From positions 1 to 7,825 of the forward strand of contig CAMWJQ010000186.1 of NCBI GenBank assembly GCA_947174615.1: a DNA stretch of 7,825 nucleotides. Direction: 5' to 3'. Positions 1-5,595 of this stretch are shown here, one piece after another. The notes beneath the pieces are model-generated. The model ran no database searches. It saw only the letters and a program-made list of their open reading frames with translations, and had not been told where the DNA came from. Numbering within the stretch: the stretch's first letter is position 1; every line of letters starts with the position of its first letter. Position numbers and translations under genes: made by a program. This DNA is from an uncultured Lachnospiraceae bacterium (GTDB lineage Bacteria; Bacillota; Clostridia; Lachnospirales; Lachnospiraceae).

Positions 1-86
1 AACTTCTATAAGATCTCCCTATAAGTGTTCAGACATTTCTTCTAAAAACAGTATACCACATCAAGCTCTAAAATACCTCTAAAAAA
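1..86 (-). other. Downstream flank of bioB, no gene
   Basis: This is the 86 nt after the bioB stop codon on the minus strand. I see no hairpin followed by a T-run, so no intrinsic terminator for bioB can be called. The segment has a short direct repeat, CTATAAG, at 6-12 and 19-25 (plus strand), and an extended -10-like motif listed separately. No coding potential is recognisable; the next gene probably begins outside the window. Confidence 0.5.
50..58 (-). promoter_or_regulatory. Possible extended -10 (TGGTATACT)
   Basis: Read on the minus strand, positions 58-50 give TGG followed by TATACT, which fits the extended -10 pattern TGnTATAAT with one mismatch. No good -35 hexamer lies 17 nt upstream (AGGTAT at 78-73). 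It could drive a gene to the left of the window, beyond position 1. This is weak evidence, because a motif this short arises often by chance in AT-rich DNA. Confidence 0.2.
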
Positions 87-1052
87 TTATAAAATGACCT
101 CATATCCCAATTTTTTTACCAACGCCATATCCGTTGCAACCGTGATGCCTGCCGTTGTGAGCATATCCCCCGATATCGCGGCATTTGCGCCGCTTTGAAA
201 ACACCGCTCCCCCTGATCACCCACAAGCCCTCTGCCTCCTGCAAGCCGAATGTATCCATCTGGTATGAGAAAGCGGTAGATCGCAATGATGCGGCAGAAT
301 ACATCATACGGGAGGATTTCATTCTTTTCATAGGGCGTTCCCTTGATAGGATTCAGAAGGTTTACAGGAATAGACTTTACGCCGAGCGCCCTTATATCCA
401 GCGCCATATCAATGCGGTCCTCCATCGTCTCTCCCAATCCCATGATTCCACCGGAACATATGCTCAATCCTGCGTTTTTTGCTGCTCTCAGCGCGGTGAT
501 TTTGTCCTCATAGGTATGCGTCGTACAGATTTGTGAAAAAAATCTGCGCGAGGACTCAAGATTACAGTGTACTCTCGATGCGCCTGCCTTTTTCACTTTG
601 CCAAACTGCCATTCATCCAACAGTCCAAATGACACGCAGACTTCTATCCCCACCTGCCTGCGGATTTCGCAAATACTCTCGCAGACCGCATCAATCTCCT
701 TATCGCTCAGACGTTTTCCCGATGTGACAATCGAGTATCGAAGTACCCCCTGTTCCTTGTTGTGCCTTGCGTCTGCCAGAAGCGCCTCTGTCGATAGTAG
801 CGGATATGTCTCTTGGCAGTCTGTATGATAATGCGCACTCTGTGCACAATATTTGCAGTCCTCCGAGCATTTACCACATTTTCCATTTACGATAGTGCAC
901 AAGTCAAACCGGTTTTTGCACTTATGCGCACGAAGTTCATTTGCTGCTGTTGTCAATTCTTCCAATGGCACAGTTACAAGCGCAAGCGCTTCCTCTCTGG
1001 TAATGTCCAGTCCAGCATCTATTTTTTGTTTTAGTTCTTCTGTAAATGTCAT
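87..1052 (-). CDS. bioB: Biotin synthase (radical SAM), probable Type II
   Basis: Catalyses the last step of biotin synthesis, sulfur insertion into dethiobiotin, in the cytoplasm. The 321-aa product has the radical-SAM [4Fe-4S] motif C62-SED-C66-KY-C69, the family motif CSGGIMGLGE (C199) and RLAGGR (R269/R274) near the C-terminus. Compared from memory with E. coli BioB, C139 and C199 match Cys128 and Cys188, and R274 matches Arg260. Cys97 is replaced by Ser107 (in RYSIVTSGK), while C163 (in VHCNLESS) and C176 (ICTTHTYED) are extra. That pattern fits the Type II enzymes of obligate anaerobes, which use a different auxiliary Fe-S cluster. The start at 1052 is chosen over an in-frame ATG at 1076 because AGGAGG lies 7 nt upstream of it, and the 1076 ATG lies inside the BirA operator. 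No other biotin genes are nearby. Regulation by BirA is likely. Function sure; cluster type inferred. Confidence 0.96.
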   Translation of the reverse strand: MTFTEELKQKIDAGLDITREEALALVTVPLEELTTAANELRAHKCKNRFDLCTIVNGKCGKCSEDCKYCAQSAHYHTDCQETYPLLSTEALLADARHNKEQGVLRYSIVTSGKRLSDKEIDAVCESICEIRRQVGIEVCVSFGLLDEWQFGKVKKAGASRVHCNLESSRRFFSQICTTHTYEDKITALRAAKNAGLSICSGGIMGLGETMEDRIDMALDIRALGVKSIPVNLLNPIKGTPYEKNEILPYDVFCRIIAIYRFLIPDGYIRLAGGRGLVGDQGERCFQSGANAAISGDMLTTAGITVATDMALVKKLGYEVIL

Positions 1053-1059
1053 GCTTTTT

Positions 1060-1065
1060 CCTCCT
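1060..1065 (-). promoter_or_regulatory. bioB ribosome binding site (AGGAGG)
   Basis: A perfect AGGAGG on the minus strand, 7 nt from the ATG at 1052. It fixes the bioB start at 1052 and shortens the longest open frame by eight codons. Confidence 0.9.
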
Positions 1066-1067
1066 AA

Positions 1068-1097
1068 TGTTAACATTATATATATATTAAGTTAACA
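1068..1097 (-). promoter_or_regulatory. BirA operator overlapping bioB promoter
   Basis: An inverted repeat TGTTAAC-N16-GTTAACA has perfect 7-nt arms at 1068-1074 and 1091-1097. This agrees with the BirA biotin-repressor box known from bacteria (TGTAAAC/TGTTAAC half-sites in mirror orientation with a similar gap), and its place just upstream of bioB supports the call. The 16-nt centre is almost pure A/T and carries the likely -10: TATATA at 1086-1081, 18 nt from TTGAAC at 1110-1105, or TATAAT at 1080-1075 without a good -35. Biotinyl-AMP-bound BirA would therefore cover the promoter core. The BirA gene itself is not in the window. Confidence 0.82.
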
Positions 1098-1155
1098 GTT
1101 GGCGGTTCAAAAGTCAATACCCGGAAAGTATCCACACTATGAAAACGGAACGTCT

Positions 1156-1794
1156 CTACGCCATCACCGCAAACTTTAAAATCCACTCGGAGAGCATTTT
1201 CCTTGCCCACAGATAAACATCTTCCCCTTGCGGTGCGGTGATATATACAGATGGTATGTCACTGTCCTCCGTAAAAAGCTGAAGTTCCTGTGCATCCTGC
1301 CACCACAAGGCGCCATAGCGTCTTTCCTCTGTCTCATCCCAAATCATCCACAGCGGTTCATCCTCTGCGCCATTTCCATCCACAAGCCCGCTGCAGATAC
1401 TATATGCCACCTCCTCTATACGTTCTCTGGGTAATGCCATCTCTGACAATCGCTGTTCCAAATCAGGCAGAACGCACCCGATCCTGTAGTCGCATGTCGC
1501 CATATCCACAATCGGCAGCAGCAGCAGATACGCATCATTGTCCAGCGCTTTCACCACATCGTACGACAGACAAGGCTGATACAACTCCTGCTCTCCGATT
1601 CTGTACTCTACATGGTGCTTGTACATCCAGATTGTAATCTCCTGCCCTGCTACAGTAATATTGTACTTCTTTTGTTTATTCTTGTGTGTGCAGGGAATAT
1701 TTTCTGAAAAATAGCGTTGTAAACTGAAACACCATGGAAAAGCCGCATAGAGCCAATATTGCAGAAAATCCCTATCTGTCATTGATATACTCAT
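1156..1794 (-). CDS. Unrecognised 212-aa Trp-rich protein
   Basis: I do not recognise this protein. It looks like a real gene: it has an uninterrupted 212-codon frame, the same strand as its neighbours, and AGGGAG at 1802-1807, 7 nt upstream of its ATG. The product is acidic and aromatic, with about nine Trp residues. Its N-terminus has a hydrophobic, aromatic stretch (about residues 10-28) that is too broken by polar residues to be a clear signal peptide or membrane span. A basic patch (HKNKQKK, about 37-43) follows. The middle (about 90-160) alternates acidic helix-like segments with WMIWDE and LWWQD motifs. No catalytic signature or zinc-binding pattern is seen. It lies 79 nt downstream of fruK, so read-through from fruK is possible, but no functional link is evident. 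A cytosolic protein is the best guess. Confidence 0.72.
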   Translation of the reverse strand: MSISMTDRDFLQYWLYAAFPWCFSLQRYFSENIPCTHKNKQKKYNITVAGQEITIWMYKHHVEYRIGEQELYQPCLSYDVVKALDNDAYLLLLPIVDMATCDYRIGCVLPDLEQRLSEMALPRERIEEVAYSICSGLVDGNGAEDEPLWMIWDETEERRYGALWWQDAQELQLFTEDSDIPSVYITAPQGEDVYLWARKMLSEWILKFAVMA

Positions 1795-1873
1795 TTGTTT
1801 TCTCCCTTCAAAACCATCACGTTTCCTATCGTAATGCCGTTATATACAATCTTACCCCAAAACTCTACTCTCC

Positions 1874-2776
1874 CTACAGGCTTGCATAAACCTGCCTAAC
1901 CTCTGCTCCCGTCGCTAACACCTCCGAGAAAGCACTTGCACTTCCTGCGGCAACCCCCATGCGAAATGCGTATCCATAATCCCCTCTCTCCATCCATCCT
2001 GCCAGAAATCCAGCAACCATGGAGTCTCCTGCACCCACTGCATTGACAAGTCTCCCCCTAGGTGCTGCAAGCATATGTACTGCCCCCGACTCATCAACAA
2101 GAACTGCCCCCTGCCCTGCCATGGAAACCAATACATTTCCTGCGCCTTTTTCTTGTAGTAGCTTCGCATAAGGAACGACCGCCTCTCTTGTATCTAATGC
2201 CACATGAAAGATCTCTCCCAGCTCATGATTGTTGGGTTTAATCAGAAACGGACGAAATGGCAGTGCATTCAAAAGCAGTTCTTTTGTCGCATCCACGACA
2301 AAGAGAATCCCCTTTTTCTGTAGACGCACTAAGATATCACGGTAGATCGAATCCGGCAGACTTTTGGGAATGCTGCCTGCGAGGACAAGCAGATCTCCCG
2401 CCTTGAGCTGATCCAACTTCCTATACAGTTCATCCACGTATTTCTGTTCGATTTCTGGTCCCATGCCATTGATCTCCGTTCCATCATAATCCTTCAGTTT
2501 GACATTGATGCGTGAAAAGCCGCCGCTGATATGAATAAAATCAGTATACAGCCCCATTTCACGTACCTGACGCTCAATCTGATTTCCCGTAAAACCTGCT
2601 GTATACCCCAACACAACGCTCTCTATCCCCAAATTGCGCAAGACGATCGAGACGTTGATTCCCTTGCCGCCGGGAAACATCTGCTCACTCGTGGTGCGAT
2701 TGGTCATCCCCATCTCAAAGCAGTCCATCGACACAATATAATCCAGAGACGGGTTTAATGTAACTGTATAAATCAT
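1874..2776 (-). CDS. fruK: 1-phosphofructokinase (PfkB family)
   Basis: Phosphorylates fructose-1-phosphate to fructose-1,6-bisphosphate with ATP, feeding PTS-imported fructose into glycolysis in the cytoplasm. The 300-aa length is typical. The N-terminus MIYTVTLNPSLDYIV is the usual FruK/LacC opening. The first PfkB signature PGGKGINVS is at residues 35-43, and the second, VGAGDSMVAGF, is at about 247-257, with D251 as the expected catalytic base in the GAGD anion hole. AAGGGG at 2784-2789 sits 7 nt before the ATG. The main alternative is tagatose-6-phosphate kinase (LacC), which shares these motifs; the strong match to clostridial FruK (NRT, then PGGKGINVS and VLRNLG) favours FruK. No fructose PTS (fruA) or FruR/DeoR regulator is adjacent in the window. 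I see no clear promoter or operator in the 125 nt upstream. Confidence 0.88.
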   Translation of the reverse strand: MIYTVTLNPSLDYIVSMDCFEMGMTNRTTSEQMFPGGKGINVSIVLRNLGIESVVLGYTAGFTGNQIERQVREMGLYTDFIHISGGFSRINVKLKDYDGTEINGMGPEIEQKYVDELYRKLDQLKAGDLLVLAGSIPKSLPDSIYRDILVRLQKKGILFVVDATKELLLNALPFRPFLIKPNNHELGEIFHVALDTREAVVPYAKLLQEKGAGNVLVSMAGQGAVLVDESGAVHMLAAPRGRLVNAVGAGDSMVAGFLAGWMERGDYGYAFRMGVAAGSASAFSEVLATGAEVRQVYASL

Positions 2777-2901
2777 GTTTTTTCCCCTTTCATATAACTG
2801 TCTCCATAATCGTCTTATTCCCTAATCCGGAGAAACCAGAACCAAAATCTCTAAAGTCCCTATGTCATCAACGATAAATCCCTTCTTTCATAACCTCACT
2901 C

Positions 2902-4266
2902 TTACCTGCTTACAGGCAGCCACTTTCCACTCAGAAAGCGTCCGGTAAAAATCACTGAACGGACGGTCCAGTCCGCAAACATGCCAATCCACACTGCCAT
3001 CGGTCCAAACTGATAAACCCTGACAAGAAAAATACACAACGCCACCCGGCAGCACCACATGGTAATCGTGGAGACGACCATGGAAAAGCGTACATCCCCA
3101 GCTGCCCTCAGTCCATAAGATATGACAAAGGAACCTACCCATGCAATTGGTTTGACAACGGTAATCGCTGTGACCATCTCAAAACACAGCTTTGCAGATG
3201 ATGCCTCCATGCCGGCAAGCCAAGTGACAGGCTTCGTGATTGCAAACACGATAACACAGGAGAGCAGAATGCTGACCCACGCCGCCTTCGTCAGCTTTAC
3301 AATATAATACTTTGCCTCCTCATACCTGCCGGCGCCGATACACTGCCCGACAACAGTCATCAGCCCGATGCCGATTCCAATCCCGCACATCCCATTTAGC
3401 CCTTCTAGGATACTTGCCATCGCCTGCGCTGCGATCGCTGCCGTCCCCATTGTCGAGACCGTAGACTGAATCGCCAGCTTGCCAAACTGAAACATCCCAT
3501 TCTCTATACCAGATGGAATTCCGATCGCCATAATCTTCCAGATCAAAGGCAGATCTGGTCTGATTTTGAGATAGTCTCTGACTACAATTACCTGACGCGG
3601 TCTGCGCAGCGCATAAAAAATTACTGTCATAGAAAAAATTCTTGATATCAGCGTGGCAAGTGCAGCTCCGCCGACACTCCATTGGAAACCATAGATCAGC
3701 ACAACATTTCCTGCAATGTTCAATATATTAGAATAAATAGATACCTTCATCGGAAAGCTGGAATTTCCCCCTGCCCTGAAAAGCGCAGCCCCCACGCTAA
3801 AGAGCGCCAGAAAAGGATACGAGACCACTGTAATCAAAAAATATACAAGGCAGCCCTGCATCACCTCTTCTTCTACCTCACCGAATATCATATAAAGAAG
3901 CCGCTCTCCTCCCAACAGACAGACCAGCATCACCGCCGTCGAGATTACTGTCACCGTGAGTACCACCTGTCTGGCTGCTTTGTTGGTCTCCTGCTCATTC
4001 CCGCTGCCAAGATACTGTGAACATATGATTGCAGCGCCTGCTGCCATCGCCGAAAAGACCTGAATGATTAAATTATTAAAGGAATCGACAAGCGAAACCG
4101 CAGAGATTGCCTCACTGCCAACGGTTGATACCATCATCGTATCAATCATGCCCATGAAAGAGTTGAGCAGCTGCTCCACGACAATTGGTACCAGCAACAA
4201 GAATAACGCTCGGTTGTCAAATAAGAGGCGCCTCTGATCAATCTGTTTTTTATCATATAATTTCAT
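2902..4266 (-). CDS. MATE-family multidrug/cation exporter
   Basis: An integral membrane transporter of the multidrug and toxic compound extrusion family, which exports organic cations, drugs or metabolites in exchange for Na+ or H+. The 454-aa length fits, and alternating hydrophobic stretches imply about 12 membrane helices. Both halves of the internal duplication can be seen: the N-terminal MATE repeat around residues 25-70 (PIVVEQLLNSFMGMIDTMMV and the following SEAISAVSL) and its counterpart in the second half (GIPSGIENGMFQFGKLAIQS, then GTAAIAAQAMASI). The loop GGNSSFPMKVSIYSNILNI is also typical of the family. Substrate cannot be told from sequence. The start at 4266 has only a weak AGGT at 4274-4277. 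It begins 22 nt after the upstream phosphatase stop, so it is probably translated from the same mRNA. No obvious terminator follows its stop codon. Confidence 0.92.
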   Translation of the reverse strand: MKLYDKKQIDQRRLLFDNRALFLLLVPIVVEQLLNSFMGMIDTMMVSTVGSEAISAVSLVDSFNNLIIQVFSAMAAGAAIICSQYLGSGNEQETNKAARQVVLTVTVISTAVMLVCLLGGERLLYMIFGEVEEEVMQGCLVYFLITVVSYPFLALFSVGAALFRAGGNSSFPMKVSIYSNILNIAGNVVLIYGFQWSVGGAALATLISRIFSMTVIFYALRRPRQVIVVRDYLKIRPDLPLIWKIMAIGIPSGIENGMFQFGKLAIQSTVSTMGTAAIAAQAMASILEGLNGMCGIGIGIGLMTVVGQCIGAGRYEEAKYYIVKLTKAAWVSILLSCVIVFAITKPVTWLAGMEASSAKLCFEMVTAITVVKPIAWVGSFVISYGLRAAGDVRFSMVVSTITMWCCRVALCIFLVRVYQFGPMAVWIGMFADWTVRSVIFTGRFLSGKWLPVSR

Positions 4267-4288
4267 TGGTTTGACCTAATTATATCTG

Positions 4289-4954
4289 TTATTGATTCAT
4301 CCGTTTTAAAACATCTGTTATTTCTATTGGTTTTTCCACAAAGGTCTGTGCCCCATGCGCTATTAAAAATGCCTTGTCCCGAAATCCCCACAGCACACTG
4401 ATGCATGGAATCCCCGCATTTCGGGCAGTGTCCAAATCCACATCGGAATCTCCCACATACACGGTCTCTTCCCTGCTCCTGCCAAGCTTCTCCAGCGCGA
4501 GAAACACACTGTCCGGCTCTGGCTTCCTTCTTAGATTCTCGCGGTCGCCAATCGCGACCTCCACCTGTGAAAAATATCTGTTCTTTAAATCCTGCACTGC
4601 AGAATCAATCTTATTGGAGACAATTGCCATTGCATAACCATTGTTTTTTAATTCCCGCAAAAGCTCTGGAATCCCGCTGTACGCTTTTGTCGCGTCATTG
4701 CAGTGCACTCCATAATATTCCTTAAACGTGTCAAATGCGTGCTCAAATTGTGGATTGTCCTCGCCGTCCGGCACTGCGCGAATCATAAGATTCTTCACGC
4801 CATTCCCGACAAAGCGGCGCACCTCCTCCAAGGTGCGCTCCGGCATCCCACAAGTTTTCAACGCATAATTCGTAGCGTTCTTCAGATCCTCCAATGTATC
4901 CAATAGCGTACCATCCAAATCAAAAATAACTGTTGATATCTTTCTGTCAGACAT
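4289..4954 (-). CDS. HAD phosphatase, phosphoglycolate phosphatase-like
   Basis: A cytoplasmic haloacid dehalogenase-superfamily phosphatase of the Gph/PGP type, 221 aa, the usual size. All four HAD motifs are present. Motif I is DLDGT, with nucleophile D12 and acid/base D14. Motif II is VSNK, with S113. Motif III is RRKPEP, with K144. Motif IV is GDSDVD, with D169/D173. The helical cap inserted between motifs I and II (about residues 18-90) is the Gph-type cap, with RRFVGNGVKNL. The natural substrate may be 2-phosphoglycolate or another small phosphate ester; related proteins such as PpaX or beta-phosphoglucomutase-like enzymes cannot be excluded. A perfect AGGAGG at 4962-4967 lies 7 nt before the ATG. 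The ATG overlaps the open frame of the decayed larC remnant by 8 nt, so this gene may once have been translationally coupled to it. The MATE gene follows 22 nt downstream. Confidence 0.9.
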   Translation of the reverse strand: MSDRKISTVIFDLDGTLLDTLEDLKNATNYALKTCGMPERTLEEVRRFVGNGVKNLMIRAVPDGEDNPQFEHAFDTFKEYYGVHCNDATKAYSGIPELLRELKNNGYAMAIVSNKIDSAVQDLKNRYFSQVEVAIGDRENLRRKPEPDSVFLALEKLGRSREETVYVGDSDVDLDTARNAGIPCISVLWGFRDKAFLIAHGAQTFVEKPIEITDVLKRMNQ

Positions 4955-5327
4955 ATTTTAACCTCCTGTCCTGCTTTATGATATCTCTGTGAGTCTCCAT
5001 GTTATTGTATTGGTTCAACTCTGCATACACGATGTTGTAGGCTTCCTGATATGCAATCCCTCTCTCCCGGCAGACTGCCGCGAGAGACTCGTACTCAGGA
5101 TACACCCTGCTCCCGCTCTTTTTCACTGGAATATTTGCAGTCGCTGGCACGGGCACAGGCAGAATACCATGCTGACAGCGCACGCTGCCCTGCCCTTCGT
5201 ATAATGCTGATACCACAACATCTGTTATATGATGCTTTGTTTTCAGGGAATCCATACACACCGCAGCCGACATGATATCTACAATCGAGTCCACTGCGCC
5301 TGCCTCACGAAAATGTACTTCATTGAA
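4947..5327 (-). pseudogene. larC: Decayed larC: two joined LarC fragments
   Basis: Remnant of the nickel-insertion enzyme LarC, which loads nickel into the pincer nucleotide cofactor used by lactate racemase LarA and relatives. Two pieces sit in one frame. About 5327-5130 gives EVHFREAGAVDSIVDI, then CQHGILPVPVPATANI, from the middle of the N-terminal domain. About 5129-5007 gives KKSGSRVYPEYES, then CRERGI, which matches the extreme C-terminus of LarC. Roughly 200 residues between them and about 100 at the N-terminus are absent, judged from memory of a roughly 400-aa family. Usual HFHEVG is HFREAG here. The open frame begins only at a GTG (5357) without a ribosome binding site, and its first residues overlap larB-derived sequence in another frame. 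The frame ends at 4947, 8 nt inside the next gene. Function is almost certainly lost. Confidence 0.88.
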
Positions 5328-5334
5328 CTGCGTT

Positions 5335-5580
5335 TGCCAGCAGTCTATGCAAACCACTCACGCCCACATCGCAAATCCGCATAACAGCTGTTCTGAAATA
5401 CTCCGCCGTCTGAGCTGCCTCCTCTGCAACAGGAATATCCGCTGTTCCCGCTGTACAGACTGCAGCCCTGCCGATACGTTTCACCGCCTTCTCAGCAGGA
5501 TTCTGCTCAATTTTCAATATTCCGGACACCACATCATACTGAATCTGCGGAAGTGACTGCCGTACTAGAGCGTGCCGATG
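5335..5580 (-). pseudogene. larB: Decayed larB: central LarB fragment
   Basis: Remnant of LarB, the PurE-like enzyme that carboxylates and hydrolyses nicotinic acid adenine dinucleotide in the first step of nickel-pincer cofactor synthesis. About 80 codons remain, from just after an in-frame TGA (5583-5581) down to HRLL at about 5338. The diagnostic stretch is TAGTADIPVAEEAAQTAE, followed by DVGVSGLHRLL, a hallmark of LarB; upstream LPQIQYDVVSGIL also fits. The N-terminal third and the C-terminal part with the rest of the PurE-like fold are gone, judged from a typical length near 250 aa. After HRLL the frame runs into a TGA at 5322-5320, while LarC homology resumes in another frame. No start with a ribosome binding site exists; the longest frame would start at GTG 5532. 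The order larB then larC is that of intact lar operons. Confidence 0.85.
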
Positions 5581-5595
5581 TCATGATCTATAAAT

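Noticed and set aside
195..536. 113-aa plus-strand open frame opposite bioB.
   Set aside because: Antisense shadow of the conserved biotin synthase frame; the translation shows no recognisable domain.
1053..1155. Intrinsic terminator of the 212-aa gene before bioB.
   Set aside because: No GC-rich stem followed by T residues; the only strong structure here is the BirA-type palindrome.
2850..2882. A 33-nt minus-strand segment upstream of fruK resembles the segment just after the response regulator stop (about 5568-5600); both could read F-I-x-x-D-I-G-T-L.
   Set aside because: About two thirds identity over 33 nt with no extension on either side. Neither stretch has a ribosome binding site or a sustained frame. 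Chance similarity is the simplest explanation.
2905..2925. Possible terminator hairpin CCTG-TAAG-CAGG at the end of the MATE gene.
   Set aside because: The stem is only 4 bp, lies over the last codons, and no T-run follows.
2888..3142. 84-aa open frame overlapping the 3' part of the MATE gene on the same strand.
   Set aside because: It is a frame shadow of the MATE coding sequence, with no protein motifs and no ribosome binding site.
3320..3682. 120-aa open frame within the MATE gene in another minus-strand frame.
   Set aside because: Fully inside the well-supported MATE frame, low-complexity-like translation, no plausible start signal.
4947..5357. The 136-aa frame as an intact small LarC-like protein.
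   Set aside because: It joins non-adjacent parts of LarC, starts within larB-derived sequence in the wrong frame, and its GTG start has no ribosome binding site, so a pseudogene is the better reading.
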